Source of the DNA: Archegozetes longisetosus
Lineage: Eukaryota; Arthropoda; Arachnida; Sarcoptiformes; Trhypochthoniidae
NCBI GenBank assembly: GCA_018873245.2
Contig: JAEMBT020000003.1
Coordinates: 1,665,843-1,729,842, forward strand
Direction: 5' to 3'
Length of the DNA: 64,000 nt
Position numbers and translations under genes: made by a program. This document shows positions 27,168 through 38,899 of the stretch, piece by piece (the first letter of the stretch is position 1; each line of letters starts with the position of its first letter). The notes under the pieces were generated by a model. That model was not told the DNA's origin and ran no database searches. It worked only from the letters and a program-made list of their open reading frames with translations.

Positions 27168-27790
27168 GGATCAGGTCACTTGCCCGACACCGTTTGCGCG
27201 ACTACTCATTTTATGGAAAATCGCTTTATCAATAATCAGGTTTGTAATAATAGCTTCGGGAGTGCAGGCTGAAAAAATTGTTCGAACAAAAGATATCAAA
27301 ACAGCACTGATCTACACCTTCAGACAAGCGGTTAGAGTGCAACCATGACTATCACCGTATATGACTATGGATCAGCTAATGGTGATAGTTATTTTATACT
27401 CAAACAACTTGTCTGACGTGTTGGTAGTGTGCAAGTACTAAATTACTTCAACAAAACATCGAAATAATGCTGGTGTACGCGTCAGGCAATTTGCTTGAGT
27501 ATAAAGTAATTATCATCATTAGCTGATCCATGGTCACATATGGTCATTGTTATACTCTAACTGTTCGTCTGAAGGTGTAGGTCAGTGCTGTTTTGATATC
27601 TTTTGTTCGAACAGCTTCTTCAGCTTGCGCTTCCGAAGCTATTATTACAAATGCGACTGTCGATAAAACTAGTTGTCGGCAAACGTACCAGACCCGTTAA
27701 AGTTAGTGAAGGAAAAACTTTCAGTTCCTTCACCTGAAACTAGTGTATTCAAAAGGATACACTATGTCGGGTCAAGTGATCAGAAGACTA
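27168..27790. mobile_element. Long foldback element
   Basis: Two long inner arms, 27241-27419 and 27480-27651, are inverted copies of each other around a 60-base loop (both carry AACAAAAGATATCAAAACAGC, in opposite orientation). Weaker outer inverted ends contain TCACTTGCCCGACAC (about 27176-27190) and GTCGGGTCAAGTGATC (about 27773-27788). No coding capacity; a non-autonomous foldback or MULE-type MITE. The arms are related to the palindrome at 21440-21602. Confidence 0.8.
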
Positions 27791-28096
27791 GTTCATGATG
27801 ATTCATATATTAAATTTCAATTAAAATGTCTGCCAAATAGAATTATATTTGTCTAGACTTGAGGATTACCGAAAATTTTCAATTCTATAACTTTTAGTGA
27901 TACTATAGAAATAAAATAAAATTAGTTTAAAATTAACTTAAGATCTTTATATTAAACAATTAACAGTTTTTACAAAAATATATGAAACATCTGTAATTTG
28001 TATAAATATACTTTTAAGCAAATTGTGCAATTTCAAGCATTTTTAAGTAATAATCATTGAGAAAATATAAATGTTTTATTATAAATAATATGACTT
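27791..28096. other. Intergenic, 3' flank of LIG4
   Basis: AT-rich non-coding sequence; no other feature supported. Confidence 0.5.
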
Positions 28097-30835
28097 TTAA
28101 CTGAAACAAGTATCAACAGTATCTAAAATATTGCGACTTCTAATACACTTATCAATCCACTTATGGCTCACAATATGAAACTTCCTATCATTTCTACGAT
28201 TAATGTCTCTAAAGTAATCAACTCTTTCTTGTCTTAAGCAAACAATGTGTGACGGCATCTGATCGATATCCTGAACAATAGTCGCGCCATAAAAACGCAA
28301 TTCACTTTTGACTAACTTAGCTAAAAGCTGATCATTGCTCTGATGACAGTCAACATAAACTTTTAAGGTCCTAAAAAAGCTAAACTCTCTCTCATTGGGC
28401 CAGTACTTAAACTCAATGTCAGCGATATCTAAGTTAGACATCAACTGAATACCACTTAAATCAGTCATCTTTTCAAATATATCCTTAAGTTTTAGCTCAG
28501 AGATATTTTCAGTAAAAGAATCACCAAATCTATCAAATCGTCCCTTAATCTGATTCTTGGTCTCATTTGTTTGACTCCACATATCATTCGGATTCCATTC
28601 CAATAACTTGTGCTCGCGAACACACCTCAAAAGCCAATCAGGTTTCACGACATCATGTTTACCACTAGTTATAAATCTCTTCACATTAATAGGATTAGGA
28701 CTTTGCGCAATTATACAGAAAGTCTTTCCCGCGAGCGGAGCAGCGCTTAATTTACCGCCATTTTCAACAATCATTTTTTCCAATGAGTTCTTACTATAAC
28801 CACAATTACTATCAGTGACTGGCTGAACACAAAACTCTTTGCCCTCAAACAAAAGCGTCTCAACCTTGACATCCGAGACATCAGTCATTCGATTAATGCT
28901 TGAAACAGTCGGCCTTTCCATCACTTTCCTCTTCTTCTTTTCTGGTTCTTCATTACTATCATAATCAATACTATCCGAAGCGAGAGTTCCCTTACTTTTC
29001 AATTGTTCCAGCTCCTTAAAACTCATGCATTCATACCATTCCTTATCGTCTCTTATCCGCATAACTCTCGGAAACCTGAGTGTATAATCAGCCCGATATT
29101 CACCGTTGCATTGCATTGTCTCCGAAGCCTTCACTTGAAGAACAACAGAATTCTTTGGTTCGATCCAGACCTCAGGTTTTAATTTTCCTAGCTCTAAAAA
29201 ATCTGGACATTTCTTCTTATCAAACGGCTTCCAATGTTTCTCTAACTTCTTCTGTAAATCCCTAAGCTCTTGATCGGTATAACCGGTTCCGACTCGAGTA
29301 ATACTAATAAACTTGTTCGGATCTCGATCTTCACTGTCTTCGCAATTCTTAACAGCCAATAGAAAGTGAGAAATACCTCCACGATTGCCATAAAAGCCAC
29401 CAACAATTAGTAGATCCAATTCATCCATAAGACCGTCAATATAGTCGGGTTTGAGTTTAAACCAACCGCCGCCTTGTCTTTTGTTCAACTTATAGACAGA
29501 ATCAGATAACTTAACAATAATTCCTTCTTCTCTTCTATCAATAGCAGCATTAAGTGCTTCAATTATCTCTTCTTTAGTTTGAGCACTACTTCTTTGAGCT
29601 AATTCTAGTCTATTGTTAACTGGTTTTATAACTTTTTCTAGTATTTCTATTCTTTCTCTTAGTGGCTTCCCAGTCAGTACTTCTCCATTGAGGTAAAGAA
29701 TATCAAAAACAATAAATAGAGGGTGTATTGAGTTGTCATTCTCTTTTAGGTGTTTAACATCAAAGTCTTTTTCAGTTTTGAGTATAACTCTGTCGTTGAT
29801 ATTGTCGTATCCCATCATTTCTCCATCTAATATGCAATCAGTAAGTTGACCGTCAAAAGCATCAGAAATGAAAGGACACAAACTATCAATAAATGATTGC
29901 GTGAAGTCGTTGCAATTACGACTAAAAAACTTATAATTATTTAATCTCTTATGCAATTGAAACCTTTCGCCATCATATTTGACTTCAATTGTGAACAACT
30001 TATTGTGAATCAAACGATTAATTGACTTAAGTTTAACTCTTTCTGAAAGCATAGGAGAAAAGGGAGAGAAAAGAGTCAAAGATATAACGCTCAGGGGTAT
30101 TTCGGGATTAGACAAGTCGAGACAAACTTTGAGCAGACTATGATTTGTCTCATAATAGTCTTTAGCGTCCGAATGGTAGGCATTGAGTATCGAATTATCG
30201 CCTATCCCTAAATGCATTTCTTTCATAATAATCCGAACTAACCATTTGTTCTCCAAAGCAGTCGTATTCTTAACAAGCCTATCAAACACTTCATCCGCGT
30301 CTTTGACTCTATTATTCTCATAAGAGTTCGCCAATTGATCCAAATATTGGTGTAATTCCTCTAAACTGATGACGCCGTCCATTAGTCTCGATCTAGGAAT
30401 CATTACCTCATACAAAACCGAAGCGAAATCAATGGTCGCTGAATCTGATCTCTTGTTGAAGTTCAACAACTTCTTCGCATCCTCCGAGTCCTGATTAAGA
30501 CCTAAAGCCTTAATGTATTGCTTACGCAACCTATCGATTTTCAGTCCATAAGCACTTCGACCCTCACTGTCATCACTTCCATCGGGATTATCATAAAATT
30601 TCTTTATGTCTTTTGATGGACACAATAGCCTTAAAGCAGGATAAAAATTGTCATCAGGTCTCGAATTGTTCTTCCACCAACTGATGAACTTTTTTAGCAC
30701 TTCTTTCTTCTCATTATTACCTCGTTTTTTCTCGATTTTATCACAAAGTTTGCAAAAGTCTATGAATTTGACTTTTCTGGTAATCGGCTCATTGCTTTTA
30801 CTATTGCTTTGACTATTATTAGAGTTTGTTGACAT
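28097..30835 (-). CDS. LIG4: DNA ligase IV (intronless)
   Basis: Single 912-aa frame, length typical of LIG4. The N-terminal DNA-binding domain (residues about 20-240) precedes the adenylation domain with motif I KYDGER (nucleophile Lys at about 286). Further nucleotidyltransferase motifs are visible: CILDGEM, PLFIVFDILYLNG, EEGIIVKLSDSVY and GGGWFKLKPDYIDG. An OB-fold follows (VWIEPKNSVVLQVKASE). Two BRCT domains lie at about 665-745 (GYSKNSLEKMIVENGGKL) and about 815-912, separated by the linker that binds XRCC4 in other species. The enzyme seals double-strand breaks in nuclear non-homologous end joining, using ATP. The start ATG is the first in frame, with a Ser/Asn-rich head. No intron interrupts it, in contrast to most neighbours. 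Confidence 0.97.
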   Translation of the reverse strand: MSTNSNNSQSNSKSNEPITRKVKFIDFCKLCDKIEKKRGNNEKKEVLKKFISWWKNNSRPDDNFYPALRLLCPSKDIKKFYDNPDGSDDSEGRSAYGLKIDRLRKQYIKALGLNQDSEDAKKLLNFNKRSDSATIDFASVLYEVMIPRSRLMDGVISLEELHQYLDQLANSYENNRVKDADEVFDRLVKNTTALENKWLVRIIMKEMHLGIGDNSILNAYHSDAKDYYETNHSLLKVCLDLSNPEIPLSVISLTLFSPFSPMLSERVKLKSINRLIHNKLFTIEVKYDGERFQLHKRLNNYKFFSRNCNDFTQSFIDSLCPFISDAFDGQLTDCILDGEMMGYDNINDRVILKTEKDFDVKHLKENDNSIHPLFIVFDILYLNGEVLTGKPLRERIEILEKVIKPVNNRLELAQRSSAQTKEEIIEALNAAIDRREEGIIVKLSDSVYKLNKRQGGGWFKLKPDYIDGLMDELDLLIVGGFYGNRGGISHFLLAVKNCEDSEDRDPNKFISITRVGTGYTDQELRDLQKKLEKHWKPFDKKKCPDFLELGKLKPEVWIEPKNSVVLQVKASETMQCNGEYRADYTLRFPRVMRIRDDKEWYECMSFKELEQLKSKGTLASDSIDYDSNEEPEKKKRKVMERPTVSSINRMTDVSDVKVETLLFEGKEFCVQPVTDSNCGYSKNSLEKMIVENGGKLSAAPLAGKTFCIIAQSPNPINVKRFITSGKHDVVKPDWLLRCVREHKLLEWNPNDMWSQTNETKNQIKGRFDRFGDSFTENISELKLKDIFEKMTDLSGIQLMSNLDIADIEFKYWPNEREFSFFRTLKVYVDCHQSNDQLLAKLVKSELRFYGATIVQDIDQMPSHIVCLRQERVDYFRDINRRNDRKFHIVSHKWIDKCIRSRNILDTVDTCFS

Positions 30836-31257
30836 TTTTTTTATTAATTTAGCTAATCACTTCGTTTCAATAGTTCACAGCAATAGTAAATTATGAATGT
30901 AAACAAAAATCACTTTAACGCCTTTTAAAAGACGTGTTTTGTAACTAAGGGATCGTTCAATAAGCCTTTTGAACATTTTTAGACTACAAGGTTTTTGTTG
31001 AATTTTTTAAATTGCAAATTAATCTAATTTTCTAATTAAAGTTTATTTTAGCGATAAATTGAACAATAGTTTGAGAATATAAACAAACAGTTTATTTAAT
31101 CCTTAATGTCACTGAAAGCTTAATGGATAAAAAGTTTAAACTTGATTCAATGATACAATGGTCATTTATCTACCGCAAGTCACTTAAATAACTTTAAAAA
31201 TGTTTTACAGTTACTAAGAAATGATTTTACAAATAACTAACTGAAATAAGAAATAAT
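30836..31257. other. Intergenic, LIG4 upstream region
   Basis: Promoter side of LIG4 and 3' flank of the secreted-protein gene; no defined motif recognised. Confidence 0.5.
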
Positions 31258-31839
31258 TCAGGTTTTGGTCTCATTATTCAAAATTGCGGTTCCGTTTTTA
31301 ACCGTAAAAGTCCAGTATTGCTTATCAACACAAGTGACCAAACAGTCACCCAATCCTTTATGAAATGTGTAACTCTTGTCGTAATTATAGATAATGTTAG
31401 AGTTTGCGCCAATAATACCATCGACACGACAATCAAAACTATCAGTTAATAATCCATTTTCTTTCAATTTATTAATAAGAACTGGTGTGTTATAAGCCTT
31501 AGCAAAAAGGATAGCAATATAATGAGGAGTTCGTTCTTCTCTAATCGGACCAAATTCGCTGTCGTTTAGCTTTTTGATCCCAGTCTCAGTAATTTGATTA
31601 CACAGAAGTTTTCCAGGAACCCAATTTGATTGATATTTAATATCTGCGACTATCGGATAGGATCTACGAATGATAGCTAAGTCGCTGCGAATTTGTTGGT
31701 AAAGTTCTTTTGGTGGTTCCCAAAGAGCACTCGCTTTCTCCAGTGCCATAAACGTGGCCTCAGTATCATTGAAAGCATGTCCATTAACTACTATCAACAG
31801 TAAACATATCGATACGAATAGGGATCTCATTTTGCACAT
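31258..31839 (-). CDS. Small secreted protein of unknown family
   Basis: A 193-aa single-exon frame. It starts MCKMRSLFVSICLLLIVVNG, a clear signal peptide (start at Met1 or Met4) with predicted cleavage after GHA. The mature part has four cysteines (LLCNQIT, FDCRVDG, GDCLVTCVDKQYW), possibly two disulfides, one potential N-glycosylation site near the N-terminus (NDT) and two near the C-terminus (NGT, NET). A conserved-looking core reads RSDLAIIRRSYPIVADIKY, then NWVPGKLL. I do not recognise the family. No membrane segment beyond the signal and no GPI-like tail. Likely an extracellular or lumenal protein. It sits on the same strand as LIG4, 420 bases away, but nothing suggests a functional link. 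Confidence 0.75.
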   Translation of the reverse strand: MCKMRSLFVSICLLLIVVNGHAFNDTEATFMALEKASALWEPPKELYQQIRSDLAIIRRSYPIVADIKYQSNWVPGKLLCNQITETGIKKLNDSEFGPIREERTPHYIAILFAKAYNTPVLINKLKENGLLTDSFDCRVDGIIGANSNIIYNYDKSYTFHKGLGDCLVTCVDKQYWTFTVKNGTAILNNETKT

Positions 31840-32982
31840 TAAAAAATGACACTCGACAAATAATCACAACAATTCAATAAATATTGATTTTTCAGAACTA
31901 TTTTTGTTCTTCAATCACATTGTTTTTAGATTATTTGTCGCACAACTCAAAAGTCTTATTTTTTGTTTCTATTGGAAAAATGTGGACTTTATTGAGAAAT
32001 ACATGAACTTCAAGTTTGAACTATAGCTTAACTGATTTGTATGAGATGTTTTAGTTCAAAACTTTTAGTTTAGAGAACTTTTGGGGCAAAATAATACTTT
32101 TTTGACGGATTCCCTCAAACTTAGTCACTTGATTGGCCACTCACAAAGAGAGAGTAGTTTTAATCCTTCGTATCCTCGAATAAAAATTTCTATATGGCCA
32201 AATAACCTGAAAACTAGCCTCCTCTTATCCCCTAGTAATAGATAAGTAAAGCCATAGTGAAATGAACAGTTGCTTCTAGTCTAAAATTGAGTAACTTTTT
32301 TCTCATCAAATTTCAGTTGCATTCAATAAGAAAATACAATCCATCTCCTAAATTTTAGTAATCTTTCCTGGTTTTCAGTTGAAATCATCTTTTCAAAGTT
32401 AAGTTTTCTCAATCGTTGTCTTAAACTTTGTGAAAGCTTGACCACTACTTTCTAAAACCAGTTTAATCCGGTTTAGAACTGAGCTCATGTTGTGTACTAT
32501 TCTCCAAGTTCTATATGAAAACTTTGAATAATAAATAGAATAGATATAACCTGGCACAAGTTTAAAAATATGATTCAAAAGTAAATATTTTCTGTAAAAT
32601 TGAAATCCTTACTTAGTTAAAACAAGAATCAAATCGAAATAAATTATTGAAAATTGCCGCCGATTGTTCCAATTCCGTAAATTAATTGACAAATAAGATA
32701 AGTTGAACTCAATTTTTCGACATCATAATTGACGTCAGTAATTAAAGTAAAATTTGTTCCCTTTGGCACTCATTGAATGCAATGTCGCACGTGAACAGCA
32801 GATTCAAAAAATAATAATAAACAACATTAGTGCTATGCATCTAGTAGTGCGATTCATAAACAAACTCGCAAGTTTAGATCATTTTTGATAACAAATTGTT
32901 TTTATAGTTGATTATCATTTGAAAAATGCTCTAATATTAAAAACGATCGATGCAATTAATGAGTTAATTCGAAAACAATATA
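31840..32982. other. Divergent intergenic region
   Basis: Upstream of both the secreted-protein gene (minus) and BTBD9-like copy 3 (plus). No exon supported; AT-rich. Confidence 0.55.
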
Positions 32983-35209
32983 ATGGCAGAAATAATGTCT
33001 AAAAGTGAACTGTTTTTAAATGAAGACCAAAGTGATTTTGTTATTATTATTGCAAATGAAAGGATTCCTGGTACATGCAACACCTTTCATTCATTACTTG
33101 AAAGCTTTTCAATTGTTACTAATTCAAATTTGTGTCCTAGCAATTATTTTACTGTTTTATCTTCAGCTTTCACTGCCTTAGTTATGTTTCAATTTGTTCA
33201 TCAATTTTTCTTATATTTTAAGCAGTTTAAAGATGTTTTTACTGCTTTTTGGTTTTTTATCCTCTAATTTGAATTAGTTTTATCAGGACTCATTTCTAAT
33301 TTTTAGAATTAGGCTGCTTCTCATTTGCTTCATTGTTTTTGCAGTTGTGTTTACGTGTGCTTCTAATTTATCTTTAGGCTTATTGCTAAAGTATTTGGTC
33401 ACTAATTTGCTTTCATATCATACTTGATTCATTTTTTCAGTTCATAAATCAGTTTTGATGTCTTCGAGCGAATACTTCAGCGCTTTATTCAACAGTGAAA
33501 TGATTGAAACGAAGACTAGAGAGATATCACTTAAAGAAACATTAATCAAACCGTTTGTTACTGTCTTGAAACTAAGTTATGGTGTTGTCATCACTGACGA
33601 AGAATATAATGATATGAAAATTCAAGAACTATTCGAATCGATAATAACCGCAAATAAATATCAATTCGTTGATTGCGAGAAGTTGTTGTCTCAGAAAATA
33701 ATTGATATTTTCTCGTATAAGGTCCTAGAATTGGATGAAGAACCGATGGACTCAAATAGATCAAACGACAGTTCAATGGTCACGATTTGGGAACTATTAG
33801 AAATGGCAAAACTTCATAATCTAATGTTTTTAATCGACTTATGTCTCATGTTTTTTGACGAGAATATTAGCTATGCTTTTAGGACGTTTGACAAACAGTT
33901 CATTTCAGCAGATATTCTGTTCGATGTCATAAGTCGTGACACATTTGGGGCTCAAGAGATCGATATCTTTAATATAGTTCAAAAATGGATTCTCAAGAAT
34001 CGTATCCGATATAACTTAAAGTGTATTGAAGAGACACTACTTTTAGAAAGCGTTAGACTTAATTTGATGTCTCTTGAACAGTTACACTCAGTTGTGATTA
34101 AAAGTGGTTTATATGAAACTGAATTTATTGACCGTGTGATTAAACATGAACTAAATGGAGATCTGGCTCTTAATAATCGGATCTGTTATGAAAGTGGAAA
34201 ACTATTTACTGTTCACTGTGCAAATGAACTGCATATAAGAACTGATGAAAAAGTGTCTGTTTGCTTGACGTGTGTTCTGCCAATGCCCACTAAAGTCAAT
34301 CATATATTGTTCAAAATTAAACCTTTATTTTTTGGTGATCTTCTTCTCAAGTTTAACTCTAGTTACTGGATAGGGGTTCCAGACAGTAGTGCGGAAAATG
34401 GTTTCCGGAAAATAATTGACTACAAACAGTATTCGTGTATCGGTGAACAAGAACTCTACTTCGAGACACCATTTGTTACGAATAGTATTCGTATTTGCCT
34501 CGAAAGTAGTCTCAATATGACTGAAACAAGTCAAACTCCGAATCGTCGACTATTTCCTGATCAAAAACTATTTAATATAAATTCAATTTCATATGAATTC
34601 AGTAAAACTCCGTTCAAATTAATCGATAGCTGTATTGTTCCTGAATTTAATATAAGCAAAAAATTTGGTGCTGACTGTTATTCGCCATATTTTGGCAGTA
34701 AATTTAATGAATATCTCAACGATATTGTGTTAAATAAGAATAATTTTTATTTAAATATAATGAGATTTTTGCCAATAGATACGGAATTCAAGCAATTAAT
34801 TCAAATCCCAATCAGAAACTTCGACGAACATTCGCCACCTTTTTATTATATACGCCTACCGCAACCCATTGTCGTCGATTGCCTTCAATTCGAGCTATTG
34901 TTAGAGAACGAGACTTCAATACACGACGAGATGCTGACCGCTGAACTTAGAGTAGAATTCTGTTCGTCATTTGTTCGCGATATCAGTTCTGCTGAGTGGA
35001 TAACAATAAGCGATGACTCGTATTTAACTCAATCCGGTTTTTATAATCTAGAATTTGACCAGAGAAAAGTTTTAGTCGTTAAAATAGCCGGTTTTCGATC
35101 CAATAGTGATAGAAGTCAAACATTTCCGCTTCACATCAGGAACTTTTCGATTCCAGCCGATCGTAACTCGATGTCTTGGAGTATTGGTACAAAATTGGGT
35201 GATAATTAA
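32983..35209 (+). CDS. BTBD9-like BTB-BACK protein, copy 3 (2 exons)
   Basis: Exons 32983-33070 and 33441-35209, phase-1 intron of 370 bases, 1857 bases, 618 aa. The BTB domain is complete: DQSDFVIIIANERIP in exon 1 continues as VHKSVLMSSSEYFSALFNSEM in exon 2, the classical SDV..HKxxL pattern. The BACK-like region follows (ISRDTFGAQEIDIFNIVQKW, RLNLMSLEQLHSVVIKSGL). The C-terminal half has two discoidin-like segments (YWIGVPDSS, YSCIGEQELYFETPF; later LPQPIVVDCLQFELL and VLVVKIAGFRSNSD). Predicted cytoplasmic adaptor, possibly for Cullin-3 ligases. The frame is intact. It is more divergent from copies 1 and 2 than they are from each other, and is separated from them by LIG4 and the foldback element. 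The intron position is identical in all three. Confidence 0.85.
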
Positions 35210-36697
35210 TTCTAATTTTAAGATAACTTAGTCTTTTATTTGTTTTTAATTTTTTGAGTCAGAGTTTTATGTCTAGAAGTATTACGTGCCGAGTTTGTGC
35301 GCCAATTTTAGTTGACAAAATGTCAAAACTCAAGCTATTCTATCAAAATATTTATATTTTCATTTCAATACCTTGTGAATATTGCATAGAATCCACTCTT
35401 GAAGACAATGACACGTATTTCGAGTAAAAATTAATTTTAAAATTGATTAATCATTAATTAAAGACTATTGGGTCTATAATTATCTCATTATATATAATTG
35501 CATTGTCTTTGGATTGTCTCATGTCTTTTCTTCTATTATTAACAATTGGCTCAATTTGAATGACCTTAAGAGCACTATTTTTCTCATTAATTTGACGTAC
35601 TTTTAGAAGAAAATTTCATATTTAACAGAGTATATTTATTTGTTGTCACAAATATTCGCAATGATTGAACAAATTTTAAGCTCTAACAATGATCTCTTTG
35701 CCGTCACATAACTGTTCACTTCTAGATATAAATAGATTGCTCTCAATATATTTATAATTATAACTTATTTATATATATCGTTTATTTTAGTTGAGAAATA
35801 CTTGAATCATGTTTAAATACTTACTTTTAACAACAAATTTTGGGTTTAATTTGCTTCTCATAATGTTACTAAGAAATGGGCTATTTGTCAAATGATGTAT
35901 TTGTAAGTTAATAAGACATGCGTTGTTATCATTTTCAAACTATCAATTTGTTCAAACAAATAACTGATTTATTTTTCTCTTTGTTATAATTATATGTAGT
36001 TTGACAAGTTATTAATAAATTCTCAAATAAAATCATAATTTTGTTTATGAAAAGTTTCACTGGACTATCTGAACAAGCTACTGACAACAGCTATATGAAC
36101 AAATTTGTCATTCTTCATCCCATACTCTAACATATGTTCGTTGAAACTATCGCTTATCTACTCAATTGACACTATAGAGACACCTAATTCAAGATTTGTT
36201 GCGATAAGATCAGTAAAAAGCGTCCATGTATCTGATGAAGTGGTTTGATAGTATTTAGGTTTTGTAGAACTAGGAAGTGGATGTAAAATTGATTGTGACA
36301 TGCAATTTTCATAAGGGTTCTGAGCGTCTTATAAGAAACTTCACTGAAAACGCTACAAAAATGCAGTAAACCACAGTCATATTAGTCCAAGCCATCTATT
36401 GCTTCGTTACAGCAAATACACCGATTAAACGAGGGAAGGATGGATACTAACTTTTTACTAAAATTTTTCTTATTTTGTAAGAAATCATACTTTTTCGATC
36501 AGATACTAAGCACAAAGATGTTGATTACTTTTGAACATCTAATCGTTTTGTCTTAGTTATCAAAGTACTTAGTAAGTATTTTGAGGAGTTTTACGAGTAC
36601 GTTCCCTCTCAGTAATGTAAACAAATACTGTTATGAATACTTTGATTTTGCTTTTTCAAAGTTGTATCATTTCTGTTCAGTTATTCACTAATAAATT
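35210..36697. other. Intergenic region
   Basis: About 1.5 kb between BTBD9-like copy 3 and zinc-finger member 2. No coding exon, RNA gene or clear repeat identified. Confidence 0.55.
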
Positions 36698-38099
36698 ATG
36701 GATGCAAATAAAGAGTTACCGCTTCAACAGTTCAAGGAACAATTAACTCAACATTTAGAGATAAACAATAACCAAAATAACTATCAAATTAAAGATAATC
36801 TAGTTTATTTCAGAAACGATTTATTGATCTCAACTGTTGTTTACCAATGCGTTCGTTGCATTCGTATCTTTAATACTATCACTGATTCTCACATTCATTA
36901 CAAACAATTTCATCAAAACATTAATGATGTTATTGACGAAAATCATGACTGTCATGTCGATAATAATGTCGGTAATGCCTCACCTCCGATCAAGAATAAC
37001 TTTGTGAAGAGTAATTGTTTGGTAACCAATAGTATGAATGAAAACGAGAATAAGTCAAAAAATGTTGACAAAAAGTGCTCAAAAATCAAATTAAAAACAA
37101 CAAAAAGGATCAAAACAAATGAATTCGAAGATGAACTGAGAGAAAATAGAGAAACTGTTGTAAAACAATCGATTAATAGAGAACTAAAAGAATTTGAATG
37201 TGATTTATGTCATAACAAATACAAGAATTTAAGTTCATATCAAAGACATCAACAGTTGCACAAAAACCCAAGAATTTGTTGTTTTAAGGATTGCAATAAA
37301 AGTTTTGCCACTAATCGAGAACTAAAATCGCACGAACTGACACATAATGCAGAAAATCAGGAGTTCAAGTGTGAACTATGTGATAGAAAGTACAAAAGAA
37401 TGAGTTCACTAAATGTTCACAAAAGAGTTCACACAAACCCATGTGTTTGCCATATATGCGGAAAATATTTCTCAATTAATTCTCAGTTAAAAATTCATCA
37501 GTTGTCTCATTCGGACGAGTGTCCACTGGCTTGTGATTGGCCCGGATGTGATTTTAGGGCCAAGCAAACGGCCGGTAATTGAAAGAAAACACAGTTGAAT
37601 ATTATTTTTCATTATTTTTAAATAATCGTTACATATGACAGGTATTTGGGCTCATAAAAGATCTGTTCACAGCAATGAAAGACCGTTTAAGTGCGATTGG
37701 ATTGGATGTAGTCATACCTTTAAGGCATCGTCTGCTTTGAGGGAACATATCTCAAGTGTCCATAAACTCGAACGGAATTATAAGTGCGAATGGCCCGCAT
37801 GCGAGAAGAGGTACGCCTCTGAGAGTAGACTTAAGTATCACAGACTCAGTCACACTGGAGAAAGACCTTATTTGTGTGATTGGCCTAATTGTGGCCAACG
37901 ATTTGCTAATAAAGAGGTTGAGAAAAGGCATCGATTGACTCATACAGGTGAAAAGCCGTATCGTTGCGATTGGCCCGGATGCGGGGCTAGGTTTCGAGCC
38001 AATGCCACTCTGGGCACGCATAAGAAATTAGTTCATAAATGCGATTATATTCGAAGATCGCGTTGGGATAACAAAAACAAAGTTTCTGATAAGAAATAG
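36698..38099 (+). CDS. C2H2 zinc-finger protein, local family member 2 (2 exons)
   Basis: Exons 36698-37574 and 37642-38099, phase-1 GT-AG intron inside a finger helix; 1335 bases, 444 aa. The N-terminal module is [18 protein letters not shown] followed by an x12 spacer and HYKQFH, nearly identical to member 4 and similar to the others. A long polar, Lys-rich linker follows, then nine C2H2 fingers: four of short C-x2-C or C-x4-C type and five of CDWPGC/CEWPAC type with TGERP or TGEKP linkers. The end is the shared tail [18 protein letters not shown]. Predicted nuclear sequence-specific DNA-binding protein. The only intron retained lies at the same position within the fifth canonical finger that an intron occupies in the corresponding finger of member 4, which suggests intron loss elsewhere. 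Confidence 0.9.
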
Positions 38100-38781
38100 C
38101 TCTCTTTGGCTAATTTATTTAAATCCATTTTTATTGACTCGAAATTGAATTAATAGTCTATAAATTATTAGTTGTTAAATATTTATGTAAATCAATTATA
38201 GACTAATGAAAGCATTTATTTTTTGTCCAACTTTGTGCCATTTTTTGAAATGCCTTCAAATTATTTCCTTTGTAACAAAATTTGTAACTTTCAAAAGAAA
38301 TACATTAATATAATCAAATCATAACTTTATTAAACAATACTTTTTATTTGATACTTTAATTGAAAATTTGTAACAAACTTTACAGAAATGAAATGTTCTG
38401 TTCGAACAAAATTATAATATATTATACCAATTTCAAGATATTTCAAACTCTACGTGTTTTCATCTCTTAAGACTGCTCAGGAGTAAAATAGACTTGTTTA
38501 AGCTGTCTCAAGACTTCCCAAGAACTACTTTGTACCAAATTTTAGAATTTCTTTTATCTTCTATTTTCCTCCGAAGATGAATCAGGATTTGACTCATTTT
38601 TACTGTTAACTTCAAAATCGAATCAACTCTTTGCCTCAATTTTTGTTCAACTAATTTCAAATTAACGAAATTCTTTGAAATATTATCAGATTTCGTATCA
38701 TAATCTTTAACGCGTTGTGCAATCGTATGAGCCACTTCTGTTCCAAGACGATGTACTAGAGATTGTTTCTGATTGATGAGA
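38100..38781. other. Intergenic; possible coiled-coil exon remnant on minus strand
   Basis: Mostly AT-rich non-coding. A minus-strand frame at 38735-38508 (75 codons) encodes a lysine-rich helical sequence (NLKLVEQKLRQRVDSILKL, HLRRKIED) that looks like a coiled coil. It sits next to an acceptor-like CTAG at about 38752-38755 and ends against the transposon starting at 38782. It may be a broken exon; no family assigned. Confidence 0.3.
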
Positions 38782-38899
38782 AACTGTCTTATTTAGAAAA
38801 ATATAATTTTGGTCGCATTTTAGATCTGCAGGCTGCAGCAAACCCCTGAGTGAAAAATCCCTAGTCAGGGATAATTAGTATATAATTAATCAAAGGTTA

